Translations under genes and position numbers: made by a program
DNA from: Hyphomicrobiales bacterium
Lineage (GTDB): Bacteria > Pseudomonadota > Alphaproteobacteria > Rhizobiales > Rhizobiaceae
Assembly (NCBI GenBank): GCA_900467745.1
Contig: UBQW01000032.1
Coordinates: forward strand, 124,001 to 188,000
Reading direction: 5' to 3'
Length of the DNA stretch: 64,000 nt
In this document: in pieces, positions 56,405 to 64,000 of the stretch
How positions within the stretch are numbered: position 1 is the stretch's first letter
How the letters are laid out: the number at the start of each line of letters is the position of its first letter
The notes under the pieces: model-generated
The model's database searches: none
What the model was told of the DNA's origin: nothing
The model's input: only the letters and a program-made list of their open reading frames with translations

Positions 56405-56884
56405 GTGAACACGTCGCTGAAAATCGCCTGTACCGTCATTTTCTGCACGATATCAGTCGTGGCGGGCCCAGTCTGCGCATGGGCAGACAAGGGAAGTGGC
56501 AGCAGCGGTGGAAACGGGAGTTCAGGCGGCAGCGGTAGTGGTAGCTCTGGTGGAAGCGGATCGGGATCCGGCTCTGGCTCGGGTTCTGGCTCTGGCTTTG
56601 GCTCCGGCCACTCAGGATCCTCCGGTTCCGGGCATTCGGGCTCGTCAGGCTCTGGCACATCAGGTTCGCGATCGCAGGATGACGATGGCGGCGGCCGATC
56701 TGGAAGCGACAGGCAGGGACGCCGAGACGATCGCACGGGCTCGATATCGCAACGCGAGGACCGTTCTTATGATGGTGGCTGGCGCGAGCGCATCCGCAAC
56801 GGCCGCTATGAACTCTTCGATCCCGAGGGCCGCCTCGTTATCCGTCGTGTCGCCAAAAATAGCGATGTCGAACGGTTCCGCTGA
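56405..56884 (+). CDS. Secreted Ser/Gly-repeat protein with short basic C-terminal domain
   Basis: 159 aa from GTG 56405, with AAGGAGA 8 nt upstream. The signal peptide ends at CAWADKG. Residues ~27-85 are SG/GS dipeptide and GSGHSGSS repeats, a flexible linker-like stretch. A short folded-looking C-terminus (about 110-159: SYDGGWRERIRNGRYELFDP; GRLVIRRVAKNSDVERFR) follows an Asp/Arg-rich region. The repeat would make it extended and probably cell-surface or matrix associated. No family recognised. Confidence 0.7.
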   Translation: MNTSLKIACTVIFCTISVVAGPVCAWADKGSGSSGGNGSSGGSGSGSSGGSGSGSGSGSGSGSGFGSGHSGSSGSGHSGSSGSGTSGSRSQDDDGGGRSGSDRQGRRDDRTGSISQREDRSYDGGWRERIRNGRYELFDPEGRLVIRRVAKNSDVERFR

Positions 56885-56900
56885 ACGAAATTCAGAATGA

Positions 56901-57575
56901 TCAGGACCGTGATTGTGCATCGCGCAGGAACATCGCGGCTTCGGTGCGATTGCGCGCTTTCAGCTTTTGCAGGATGCGCGTCATGTTGTGCTTGATCGTC
57001 TTTTCCTGGAGGTTGAGCTGGCGGGCAACTTCCTTGTTGCTGTTGCCATCTGCGACCAGGCGCAGGATCTGTTCTTCGCGTGGCGTCAGCGAGGACAGAG
57101 CATCTTCTTGAGGGTTGCGCGCTGCGCTCGGTTGCGGTTGGGAGGCCTCGCCCTTCATTTCCGTCAGGATGCGCGCGGCGAGACTTGGTGACACATAACG
57201 CTCTCCGGCCACGACGTTGCGCACCGCCGATACCAGCGTCGATGCATTCACCCCCTTTAGAATATAGCCCTTGGCCCCTTCCTTCAGCGCGTCGAACAGA
57301 TCGCTGTCTTCTTCGGAGGCCGTGAGCACGATCACGGTTGCGGCCGCATCCGCCTTGATGATCGTGTTCAGCGCGTGGTGACCGCCTCCGGGCATCGAGA
57401 GATCAAGCAGAAGCACGTCGGGTCGGTGCTGGCTGAAGAGCGTCACGGCGTCGGCCGCGCTCGCGCCTTCGCCAACCACCTCGAAACCCGGCTCGTCCGA
57501 TAGGCTGCGGGCGAGGCCGTTGCGGAATATCGGGTGATCGTCAACGATCGCGACCCTGAGCATGTCTGAAGTCAT
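56901..57575 (-). CDS. NarL/FixJ-family response regulator
   Basis: 224 aa. The receiver domain has IVDDHPIFRNG, acceptor Asp in LLLDLSMPGGG, and Lys in GYILKGV. The C-terminal LuxR-type helix-turn-helix is LTPREEQILRLVADGNSNKE followed by VARQLNLQEKTIKHNMTRIL. Start at 57575 overlaps the kinase stop by 4 nt, and a shorter start at ATG 57563 is possible. Partner of the kinase at 57572. Targets unknown; the palindrome at 55803 is a candidate site. Confidence 0.92.
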   Translation of the reverse strand: MTSDMLRVAIVDDHPIFRNGLARSLSDEPGFEVVGEGASAADAVTLFSQHRPDVLLLDLSMPGGGHHALNTIIKADAAATVIVLTASEEDSDLFDALKEGAKGYILKGVNASTLVSAVRNVVAGERYVSPSLAARILTEMKGEASQPQPSAARNPQEDALSSLTPREEQILRLVADGNSNKEVARQLNLQEKTIKHNMTRILQKLKARNRTEAAMFLRDAQSRS

Positions 57576-58957
57576 TCCGCCGTCCTCTTCGGTAGTGTCA
57601 TGCAGATGCGGGTGCCCGCCTGTGCGTCAGATGCGATGTCGAGATGTCCACCAAGCCCTGCAAGTCGTTCCTCCAGACCGACAAGCCCAAGGCCGTCCTC
57701 GTCACTCGACCGGACGAAGCCGGTCCCGTTATCTTCGACCGCGATCCTGATGTGCTGGTCATCTTCAGTCGCCGTCACTAAAATTTTCGACGCGCCGGCA
57801 TGCCTGGTCGCATTGCTCAGTGCCTCTTGGATAAAGCGATAGGCGCAGATCTTGACGGCCTGCGCCCGGATATCGAGCCGTCCGACATCCGAGATGATCC
57901 TGGTGCGCGAATGCGTCTCGTGCGCCTGGATGGCGCGGCGAACGACATCGTCGCCCGACAGCATCTCAAGTTCAGGCAGCGTCAGGCCCCGGCAGATGTC
58001 GCGGATCTCTTGGATGGCTTCAGTGATCGAGCTGCTGACGAGCGATTCATCGTCGCCCTGTGCCTTGCCCTTGGCAATCGCTTCCAGCCTCAGCGCGGCA
58101 AAGCCCAGCAGTTGCGCCGGGCCGTCATGCAGTTCGGCAGAGATGCGGCGGAGATAGCGCTCGTTGAGTGTTGCGGTGCGCTGGTTTGCCGTGTCGGCGC
58201 GCCTTCGCAGAGCCCGGTTGAGGTCGAGCATCCGCGACAGTTCGATGACCTGCCTGTCGAGCGACCGCCGCTGGACTTCGATCAGGTGGCTGCCTCTGGC
58301 AACGATGATAAAGAGCAGCGCCAGCATGCCGGCCGTCACCGTGCCGACCACGAGCCAGCTCTGCAGCCTGGCAACCGCGAGATCGGAGCGTAGGTCGCTG
58401 GCGATTTCGTAAAACTCGGCAACGCCGATGATGTCGCCCGACCAGGGTTCGCGGATCGGGCTGTAGATTTCCAGGAGTGGCTGGCCGCTATTCTGCTCCA
58501 GCTGGTTTTCCTCGCCCTCGAGGTCGTCGAATTCTGCATGAACCGAACCGGCAAGTGCCGTGGCAAGCCCTTCAGTCATCGCGAAGTGCTTTCCAACGAG
58601 ACTGGGCTCGCTGCTGAAAAGCACCGTGCCATCTGGGCGCCAGATCTTGAATGAATAGAGCCTGCCGCGCAGGACGCCCTGCTGCAACGTTTCTGTCAGC
58701 GCCAGCTTGGCGCCTTCGCCGAGCGAGGTTGCGGAGGCAAGTTCCTGTGTGAGCGGCGCGATGATGCTATCGACATAGAGTGCCGTGGCGCTGGCGGTGT
58801 TGCGCACTGCCGCGCCCTCGATCCGGCTCGTGACCCACAGTCCGATGAGCGCCATGCCAAGCAGAAGCACGAGACCCCCGACCATGCCGAATTGCCACGC
58901 CAGGCTAAGCCTTTGGCGCAACATCCTGCGAGGTGGGGTGAGCGAAACGACATTCAT
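57572..58957 (-). CDS. Membrane sensor histidine kinase (HisKA_3/NarX-DesK type)
   Basis: 461 aa from ATG 58957; longer frames to 59065 have no better ribosome site. Two membrane segments (FGMVGGLVLLLGMALIGLWV; SWLVVGTVTAGMLALLFIIV) flank a ~170-aa periplasmic sensor (FKIWRPDGTVLFSSEPSLVG; QPLLEIYSPIREPWSGDIIG), which looks Cache-like. A coiled linker leads to HisKA_3 with RISAELHDGPAQLLGFAALR (His acceptor) and HATPase (FIQEALSNATRHAGA; VEDNGTGF; GLGLVGLEERLAGLGG). It phosphorylates the regulator encoded downstream. Ligand unknown. Confidence 0.9.
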   Translation of the reverse strand: MNVVSLTPPRRMLRQRLSLAWQFGMVGGLVLLLGMALIGLWVTSRIEGAAVRNTASATALYVDSIIAPLTQELASATSLGEGAKLALTETLQQGVLRGRLYSFKIWRPDGTVLFSSEPSLVGKHFAMTEGLATALAGSVHAEFDDLEGEENQLEQNSGQPLLEIYSPIREPWSGDIIGVAEFYEIASDLRSDLAVARLQSWLVVGTVTAGMLALLFIIVARGSHLIEVQRRSLDRQVIELSRMLDLNRALRRRADTANQRTATLNERYLRRISAELHDGPAQLLGFAALRLEAIAKGKAQGDDESLVSSSITEAIQEIRDICRGLTLPELEMLSGDDVVRRAIQAHETHSRTRIISDVGRLDIRAQAVKICAYRFIQEALSNATRHAGASKILVTATEDDQHIRIAVEDNGTGFVRSSDEDGLGLVGLEERLAGLGGHLDIASDAQAGTRICMTLPKRTAE

Positions 58958-59138
58958 GGCGCTAACATATCGATCTTTTCTTGCCAGATGAAGAAGGACC
59001 AATGGCCGTGTGGCACGGACGAAAGCCGGGGACGGTGAGATGTGCCGGGCGCATTGACGCGTCACCTGAAATATTGAGAATTCGGTAAGGTTCTGGCGCT
59101 AGGCTGGTTAGCGTTAACGAAGCCTTACTCGGTAGAAG

Positions 59139-59489
59139 ATGATTCGGCGCATCCTCATTGTTGTGATGATCATGCTGACCACTATCGGCAGTGCACAGCT
59201 TTGCCTTGCGAACACGTCCTTCGTAGCCCCTTGCCAAACCGAAGTTCTCACCGAAGGCGACGCCTTGTCTGGTACGGACAACCGCGACATCAGCCATGTC
59301 AATGACGCTGAACACTGGACGAGGCGGTCAACTGTTGACGCCTGGCCCGATGCCTGGGAGCTGGCCGACGTGAGCTACTATCCCAATCTCCCGATCCAGA
59401 TGGAAGGCCGGGCGCTCGATCCCATCTATCGGCCGCCAATCGGCGGCGGCACGCTTTCTCATCCCAATCCAATAGCCAGAGCAGCCTGA
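59139..59489 (+). CDS. Secreted protein of unknown function
   Basis: 116 aa with a good signal peptide (IRRILIVVMIMLTTIGSAQL, cleavage near CLA). The mature part has no known domain, with NDAEHWTRRSTVDAWPDAWE and VSYYPNLPIQMEGRALDPIY. Divergent from the sensor kinase, 180 nt apart. Confidence 0.5.
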   Translation: MIRRILIVVMIMLTTIGSAQLCLANTSFVAPCQTEVLTEGDALSGTDNRDISHVNDAEHWTRRSTVDAWPDAWELADVSYYPNLPIQMEGRALDPIYRPPIGGGTLSHPNPIARAA

Positions 59490-59607
59490 CGATCTCCTGT
59501 TGATTGAGGGCTGCCCGAGAGAGAGCCCTGATGTTGTTGATCGCTGACGCACCCAAGAGCCTGCCTGCATCGCCGCGATATGCCCGGATACCGGGAGCGC
59601 GCGCACG

Positions 59608-61362
59608 ATGAGCCTCGTATCGAAAATCATCCTCGCGAAACGTCGCGGCCATCTCAACGTCTCGATACAAAACGGGAGAAGCCGAAAGAAGGTCGATCTC
59701 TACAGGCAGGGCAAGACGCGCGTTCTTCTGGTTGCGCTGGCACTCGTCATGGGATTTGGGGCGAGTGCCGTGCGGCTTGTCGAATATGGGGTTCGTGATC
59801 CCGAGGCCACATCCGGTATCCTGCCGTCCGACAAGCTTCTGGCATCGCGACCAGACATTCTCGACCGGCACGGGCAATTGCTTGCAACCGACGTTCGGAC
59901 GGTCTCGATGTTTGCGGAGCCCAACAAGATCGTCGATGTTGATGATGCGGTGGAAAAGCTCGCCACCATCTTTCCGGATCTTGATCGCAAGGCAACTTAC
60001 GCAAAGCTCTCTGTCAAATCATCACGGTTTGCATGGCTTCGCCGGCAGATCACCCCTCGCCAGCAAAGTCAGATCCTTGAGTTGGGGATACCGGGTGTCG
60101 GCTTCCGGCCGGAAAAGAAACGGTTTTATCCAGGTGGCAACACGGCCGCGCATGTGCTTGGCTATGTCGATATCGACAATCGTGGCGTTGCCGGGATGGA
60201 ACGCTACCTCGATCAGCAGGGGCTCCTTGATCTTCGAGCCGCCGGTCTGACAAGCGACATGCCGCTCGAGCCGGTCAAGCTATCCATCGATCTGCGCGTG
60301 CAAAACATCGTGCGAGAAGTTGCCGCAGAAGCCATGGTCAAATATCGGGCGGAAGCCGCAGGCGCCGTTATTGTCGACGTGGAGACCGGAGAAGTTCTGG
60401 CGATGGCATCGGTTCCCGATTTTGATCCCAACCAGCCTTCGCGCACACTTGCCAACGGGAAGGTCGACAAGGAATACGAAAAAGGCTGGTTCAACCGCAT
60501 CAGCAACGCGACGTTCGAGATGGGGTCGACCTTCAAGAGCTTCACGCTGGCGATGGGTTTGGACGAGGGAAAGATCAACCTCAATTCCGTCGTCGATGCC
60601 ACCCGGCCAATCCGCATGGGCGGCTTCATTATTCGGGATTTCAAGGGCAAGAACCGCGTGCTCACCATTCCCGAGGTGTTTCAGTATTCGTCGAACATCG
60701 GTACGGCTGCCGTCGCCGACATGGTCGGCATCGACCGGCACCGGGAATTTCTGACCAAGCTGGGGCTGCTTTCCAAGATGGAGACGGAAATGCCGGGCGT
60801 GGCGACGCCGACACAGCCGCGAACATGGAAGAAGATCAACTCGGTGACGATTTCCTTCGGTCACGGCGTCGCGACGACGCCTTTGCAAACGGCCGTTGCA
60901 GCAGCCTCGTTAATCAACGGCGGCAAGCTCGTCCCGCCGACTTTCCTTCCGCGCAGCCCGGAGCAGGCAGGCGATATCGCCAGGCTTGTTCTCAGCGACA
61001 AGACAAGCCAGGATATGCGCTATCTTTATGCTTGGAACGGTATCAAGGGATCGGGTCGCAGCGCCCAGGTCGAAGGCTTCAACATTGGCGGCAAGACGGG
61101 AACAGCCGACAAGGTCGTCGATGGTCGGTATGCAAGCGACAAGAACTTCAATGCGTTTGTTGCGGCCTTTCCGATGGATCGCCCCAAATACATCGTGCTG
61201 ACCATCATCGATGCGCCGGAGACGGGAGAACATGGCGGCCGCACGGCGGCATCGACGGCAGCCCCGATGATCAAATCGATCATTGGTCGTGCAGCGCCGT
61301 TGCTTGGGGTCGCACCACGCTTCGGTAGCCCGGATGCTCAGTATCTATTGGCTGACTACTGA
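59608..61362 (+). CDS. Penicillin-binding protein 2/FtsI-like transpeptidase
   Basis: 584 aa class B penicillin-binding protein. The N-terminal membrane segment is at about 37-57 (VLLVALALVMGFGASAVRLV). A dimerisation module has ADILDRHGQLLATD-like RPDILDRHGQLLATDVRTVS. The transpeptidase motifs are all present: STFK with catalytic Ser (about 310), SSN (about 370), KTGT (about 497). It would cross-link septal or lateral peptidoglycan. No ftsL, murE, mraZ or ftsW neighbours, so it is a division-type paralogue outside a dcw cluster. GAGC-rich context, start ATG 59608. Confidence 0.9.
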   Translation: MSLVSKIILAKRRGHLNVSIQNGRSRKKVDLYRQGKTRVLLVALALVMGFGASAVRLVEYGVRDPEATSGILPSDKLLASRPDILDRHGQLLATDVRTVSMFAEPNKIVDVDDAVEKLATIFPDLDRKATYAKLSVKSSRFAWLRRQITPRQQSQILELGIPGVGFRPEKKRFYPGGNTAAHVLGYVDIDNRGVAGMERYLDQQGLLDLRAAGLTSDMPLEPVKLSIDLRVQNIVREVAAEAMVKYRAEAAGAVIVDVETGEVLAMASVPDFDPNQPSRTLANGKVDKEYEKGWFNRISNATFEMGSTFKSFTLAMGLDEGKINLNSVVDATRPIRMGGFIIRDFKGKNRVLTIPEVFQYSSNIGTAAVADMVGIDRHREFLTKLGLLSKMETEMPGVATPTQPRTWKKINSVTISFGHGVATTPLQTAVAAASLINGGKLVPPTFLPRSPEQAGDIARLVLSDKTSQDMRYLYAWNGIKGSGRSAQVEGFNIGGKTGTADKVVDGRYASDKNFNAFVAAFPMDRPKYIVLTIIDAPETGEHGGRTAASTAAPMIKSIIGRAAPLLGVAPRFGSPDAQYLLADY

Positions 61363-61470
61363 CCAGAACCTAATGCCTGCGATGAGCCCGAGGCCGACAA
61401 GGGTTCGATCACCGCGCCGGAGACTTTGACGCCTTGTCCAGCGGGATACCAACCCGTTGATGCCCTTCTT

Positions 61471-61498
61471 AAAAAAAACACCCCGCGCATGGCGGGGC
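61471..61498 (-). terminator. Minus-strand terminator-like hairpin
   Basis: CCCCGC and GCGGGG pair around GCATG. On the minus strand it is followed by TG and eight T (61471-61478 as A on the plus strand). No minus-strand gene ends close by, the nearest being at 62087. Confidence 0.6.
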
Positions 61499-61620
61499 AA
61501 AAGGGGGAAGAGTGGCTACGGGGGACATTTCGCAGCCTTCATATCAATTCACATGACCTCAATTGGTTCCGGGCCCAAACAGTTTTCCGTTCGATGCCTG
61601 TCAAAGCTTTGCTTTGGCTC

Positions 61621-61645
61621 GGAACGTATCACTTCGTCGACAGTT
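61621..61645 (+). promoter_or_regulatory. Candidate EcfG (general stress sigma) promoter of the DUF982 gene
   Basis: GGAAC at 61621-61625 and GTT at 61643-61645 (17 nt between) fit the alphaproteobacterial GGAAC-N16/17-cGTT pattern with one mismatch. Start codon 61679 is 34 nt on. Confidence 0.4.
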
Positions 61646-61678
61646 GAGTCGCGTCAGCAGTCATCGAGGTAGAGCGTC

Positions 61679-61963
61679 ATGAATGGCATGCATGAGCCCA
61701 TCCCAATTGCCCCGCTCCATGTGGATATAGAGGGAGCCGGCAGATACGTTGCAGCAAACAACGTCGAGAACATCGCGGCCCTCTTGATCAGCGTCGAGTG
61801 GCCGAACAAGAGGCCGCCTGCTTTTCACCAGGCGCTCGTCAAGTCGCTCGAGGCGCTCGACCACTCCGTCTCCCCAGCGCAGGCACGCGCCGCCTTCGTC
61901 GATGCTGCCCACGCCGCCGGTATGCACGTTATTCCAGATGACACGTTATTCCAGATGATATGA
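61679..61963 (+). CDS. DUF982 protein with altered C-terminus
   Basis: 94 aa. The DUF982 core is evident: LISVEWPNKRPPAFHQALVK, then AQARAAFVDAAHAAGMHVIP. GAGG lies 8-9 nt before the ATG. DUF982 proteins are short, rhizobial and of unknown function. The last residues DTLFQMI come from a 17-bp tandem duplication (61925-61958); with one copy the end would read HVIPDDMSEIKKAS, stopping at 61986. The extra copy shifts the frame and shortens it by seven coding residues, so the gene may still be functional. Confidence 0.8.
   Translation: MNGMHEPIPIAPLHVDIEGAGRYVAANNVENIAALLISVEWPNKRPPAFHQALVKSLEALDHSVSPAQARAAFVDAAHAAGMHVIPDDTLFQMI
61925..61958 (+). repeat. 17-bp tandem duplication at the end of the DUF982 gene
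   Basis: CACGTTATTCCAGATGA occurs twice in direct contact (61925-61941, 61942-61958) with no mismatch. The identity suggests a recent slippage event. Confidence 0.9.
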
Positions 61964-62086
61964 GTGAGATCAAAAAGGCGAGCTGACCATCATTCCGCGA
62001 GCCCGCTTGATCCACGTTCCAATTGCCCCTCTCACGACTTTCTTTTTGGCAATCGATATCGTCTTGATCGTTGTTGAGTGCGGCAA

Positions 62087-62554
62087 TCAGGTGAGGCGCG
62101 TCAGATCTGGATTTGCTTGAACCATCGCGACCAACTCGAGCCCCCGTTTGTACTTGACTGGATCGGAGCCTGCAGCGTTGGCTTGCTGCAGATTGTCCTG
62201 GAGGTCGGCTATCTTTACAGGGCAGGCGAGCTTGTTTGCGACTGCGCGGATGACGAACTGATCGTCAGTTTCGTCCTCACGGCGGGTAAGCGCTTCAACG
62301 GCGCTGACGACATCGTCACCGAAGCCCTGCTGACGAAGCCGGTCGAAATCCCAGCCGTCACATTTCTCGGCGATGTCGTGAAGAAAGGCAACGGTCTTTT
62401 CCTTCGCGCTTTGCACGCGATCAGCCACTCGTTCGCAGTGATCGAAATAGGGCCGGCCAGTCTTGTCCGACTGCCCTTGATGCGCGTCGCGCGACAGCTT
62501 TCGGGCCACCTCAAGTTCCCAAGCCTCCCCCGCTATTTCACCATGTCTCGCCAT
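62087..62554 (-). CDS. HD-domain protein (SpoT/MESH1-like hydrolase fold)
   Basis: 155 aa from ATG 62554, which has GGAGGACC upstream; the longer frame to 62584 lacks one. HD-fold ligands: YFDHCERVADRV (His), FLHDIAEKC (His-Asp), and VKIADLQDNL (Asp). This is the arrangement in small ppGpp hydrolases and similar metal phosphohydrolases. It has no synthetase or ACT domain. Likely a nucleotide phosphohydrolase; substrate not known. Confidence 0.8.
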   Translation of the reverse strand: MARHGEIAGEAWELEVARKLSRDAHQGQSDKTGRPYFDHCERVADRVQSAKEKTVAFLHDIAEKCDGWDFDRLRQQGFGDDVVSAVEALTRREDETDDQFVIRAVANKLACPVKIADLQDNLQQANAAGSDPVKYKRGLELVAMVQANPDLTRLT

Positions 62555-62657
62555 TGATCGGTCCTCCACAGCAAAAAAACGCATCGCGTGTCGTCGTGGT
62601 TCCCCGCCTAACTCCTGTCATCGTCCGACCTGCAGTGAGTCCGATCAATTCTTGCAA

Positions 62658-64000
62658 TCAAATGACAGTTTGCAACCCAAGTTCGACGACACGCCCGGTT
62701 GGAAGGCTAAAATAGTCCGTCGCGTTGCCAGCGTTTTGCGCAAGCACGATGAACAGGCGGTCCTGCCAGAAGGGCATCCCGCCTTTCTTGGATGGTAGGA
62801 TCGTGCGACGCGACAGGAAAAACGACGTCGACATGATATCGAACTTCAGCCCGAGCTTGCGCACCAGCACCAGGGCGCGCGGAATGTTGGGCGTCTCCAT
62901 GTATCCGAAGGTGATCACCAGGCGGCTGAACAGCGGACTGAAGCTTTCGAGGAAGATCTTCTCGTCGTCTGGCACGAACGGCTCCGTTGCAGTGATCACG
63001 CTCAATATAACGTTGTGTTCGTGCAGGACCTTGTAGTGCTTGAGGCTGTGCAACAGCGCGGTGGGTGCGCCTTCTACATCGCTCGTCAGAAAAATGGCAG
63101 TTCCTGGCACCGTCGTCGGCGGCTTTGTCGTCAGCCTCTTTATGATGCCTTCGAGCGGAACTTCATCAGCGCGTGTTCGCGCAGCAAGAAGCCGTCGCCC
63201 CGCCATCCATGTTTGCATGATAAGGCCCATGGTGCATGCAACGGCGACTGGAACCCATCCTCCCTCGGGAAACTTGGCAATGTTTGCGATGAAGAACCCT
63301 GCGTCGATCAAGAAAAGCGGAGCAATCACCGCTGCCGTGCTCAACGTCGTCCATCTCCAGATGTGTCTCATGACAACAAACAAGAGGACGCTCGTAATCA
63401 GCATCTCGCCGGTAACGGCAATCCCATACGCGGCCGACAATCCGCTCGAGTTTCTGAAATACAAGACGAGTGCGACGACAAATATGAAAAGGAATGCGTT
63501 TACTTGGGGCATGAAAATCTGCCCCTGATGCGTCTGCGAGGTATGCAGGATCTGCAGGCGTGGCAGGAGGTTGAGGTGCATGGCCTGACGAACAAGTGAG
63601 TATGCGCCCGAAATCACCGCCTGGCTCGCGATCACGGTTGCTACTGTTGCCAGGCACACGATCGGCACACGCGCCCACTCCGGATGCATTCCGAAGAACG
63701 GGTGGTCGGTCATGCCTGGATTGGCAAGGACAAAGGCACCCTGTCCGAAGTAGTTGAGAAGCAGGCAGGGAAAGACAAGCGAAAACCAGGCGATCACGAT
63801 CGGCCGTCTACCGAAGTGCCCAAGGTCGACGTAAAGCGCTTCGGCGCCGGTCACGGCGAGGAAGACTGCGCCAAGGACGGCAATGGCATGCCCCACATTA
63901 TTCGATGCATAAAGAACGCCATGGAGTGGGTTGATGGCATTGAATATTTCGAGATCATCCATGATGTGGATTGCGCCGCTAATTCCCAGAACCAGGAACC
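62658..64000 (-). CDS. kup: Kup-type potassium transporter, 5' end cut by the window
   Basis: Open frame from the stop at 62658 through the right edge with no stop codon, about 447 residues, versus about 630 for full-length Kup; only the C-terminal two thirds are present. Typical sequence: AINPLHGVLYASNNVGHAIA, FLAVTGAEALYVDLGHFGRR and ILHTSQTHQGQIFMPQVNAF. Eight or more membrane segments precede a cytosolic C-terminal domain with TAIFLTSDVEGAPTALLHSL. It imports K+ coupled to protons. An ATG at 63962 is internal and not the true start. Confidence 0.92.
   Translation of the reverse strand, partial: FLVLGISGAIHIMDDLEIFNAINPLHGVLYASNNVGHAIAVLGAVFLAVTGAEALYVDLGHFGRRPIVIAWFSLVFPCLLLNYFGQGAFVLANPGMTDHPFFGMHPEWARVPIVCLATVATVIASQAVISGAYSLVRQAMHLNLLPRLQILHTSQTHQGQIFMPQVNAFLFIFVVALVLYFRNSSGLSAAYGIAVTGEMLITSVLLFVVMRHIWRWTTLSTAAVIAPLFLIDAGFFIANIAKFPEGGWVPVAVACTMGLIMQTWMAGRRLLAARTRADEVPLEGIIKRLTTKPPTTVPGTAIFLTSDVEGAPTALLHSLKHYKVLHEHNVILSVITATEPFVPDDEKIFLESFSPLFSRLVITFGYMETPNIPRALVLVRKLGLKFDIMSTSFFLSRRTILPSKKGGMPFWQDRLFIVLAQNAGNATDYFSLPTGRVVELGLQTVI

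Noticed and set aside
56480..56660. Repetitive DNA that could look like a CRISPR array
   Set aside because: The repeats are in-frame Ser-Gly codons within a secreted protein; there are no spaced identical repeats.
61426..61647. 73-codon frame after the penicillin-binding protein
   Set aside because: It runs through a terminator hairpin and an A-tract and has no protein-like features.

Overview
The window reads as a stretch of chromosome, chromid or large plasmid from an alphaproteobacterium of the order Hyphomicrobiales (Rhizobium/Agrobacterium/Sinorhizobium type). The evidence is high GC with strong third-position bias, many ABC uptake systems beside their catabolic genes, a PraR-like XRE regulator, DUF982/DUF2934/YciE-like stress proteins, a KaiC-histidine kinase pair, and a complete rhizobial-style hut cluster. 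I saw no tRNA, rRNA, phage, insertion sequence, CRISPR array or replication gene. The genus assignment is inference.

Layout. 22-3180 (-): a CUT1 sugar importer (binding protein and two permeases); its ATPase must lie outside the window. 3605-5768: an unknown membrane protein, an acyltransferase-3 and a small lipoprotein. 5868-12200: a MocR-type regulator divergent from an operon of a 4,5-dihydroxyphthalate-decarboxylase-like protein, a polar amino acid ABC importer and an M20 amidohydrolase. This looks like an undescribed uptake-and-hydrolysis system for an N-acylated or aromatic amino acid conjugate. 12342-13231: an XRE regulator and a small lipoprotein. 13387-23915: a sugar-acid locus. xylX (2-keto-3-deoxy-xylonate dehydratase), xylD (xylonate dehydratase) and an AraC regulator are on the minus strand, divergent from a complete CUT1 sugar importer that ends in a remarkable Gfo/Idh/MocA plus aldo-keto reductase fusion.

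24117-27545 holds a DUF2147 protein, a small unknown protein and a glycine-rich autotransporter. 28269-31821 is a two-domain KaiC ATPase overlapping a hybrid histidine kinase. 31838-36369 contains small proteins, a gene-poor kilobase, and stress or storage genes (YciE-like ferritin fold protein, four-TM membrane protein, PHB-depolymerase-type esterase). 36715-38821 is a pair of Gfo/Idh/MocA dehydrogenases. 38964-41388 holds DUF2934, a small membrane protein, a PAS-GGDEF protein and an AhpD-like protein. 41414-45731 is tauABC with an FAD/NAD(P)-binding protein downstream. 45921-54312 is histidine catabolism: hutI-hutH-hutG-hutU-hutD on the minus strand, divergent from hutF-hutC. Histidine goes to urocanate (HutH), imidazolonepropionate (HutU), formiminoglutamate (HutI), formylglutamate (HutF) and glutamate (HutG), with HutC as repressor.

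54634-64000 holds a monocistronic iron-type binding protein without permeases, two secreted low-complexity proteins (His/Gly/Asp-rich and Ser/Gly-rich), a NarL-type two-component pair with a DosR-box-like palindrome nearby, a secreted small protein, a division-type penicillin-binding protein, a DUF982 gene whose 3' end carries a 17-bp tandem duplication, an HD-domain protein and a Kup potassium transporter cut by the window edge.

A recurring design is a strong hairpin just downstream of a binding-protein or first enzyme gene, ahead of the permeases (1835, 19004, 44665 and, for xylD, 14693). This would let the first product accumulate in excess. All family assignments come from reading motifs and recalled family sequences; no search was run.
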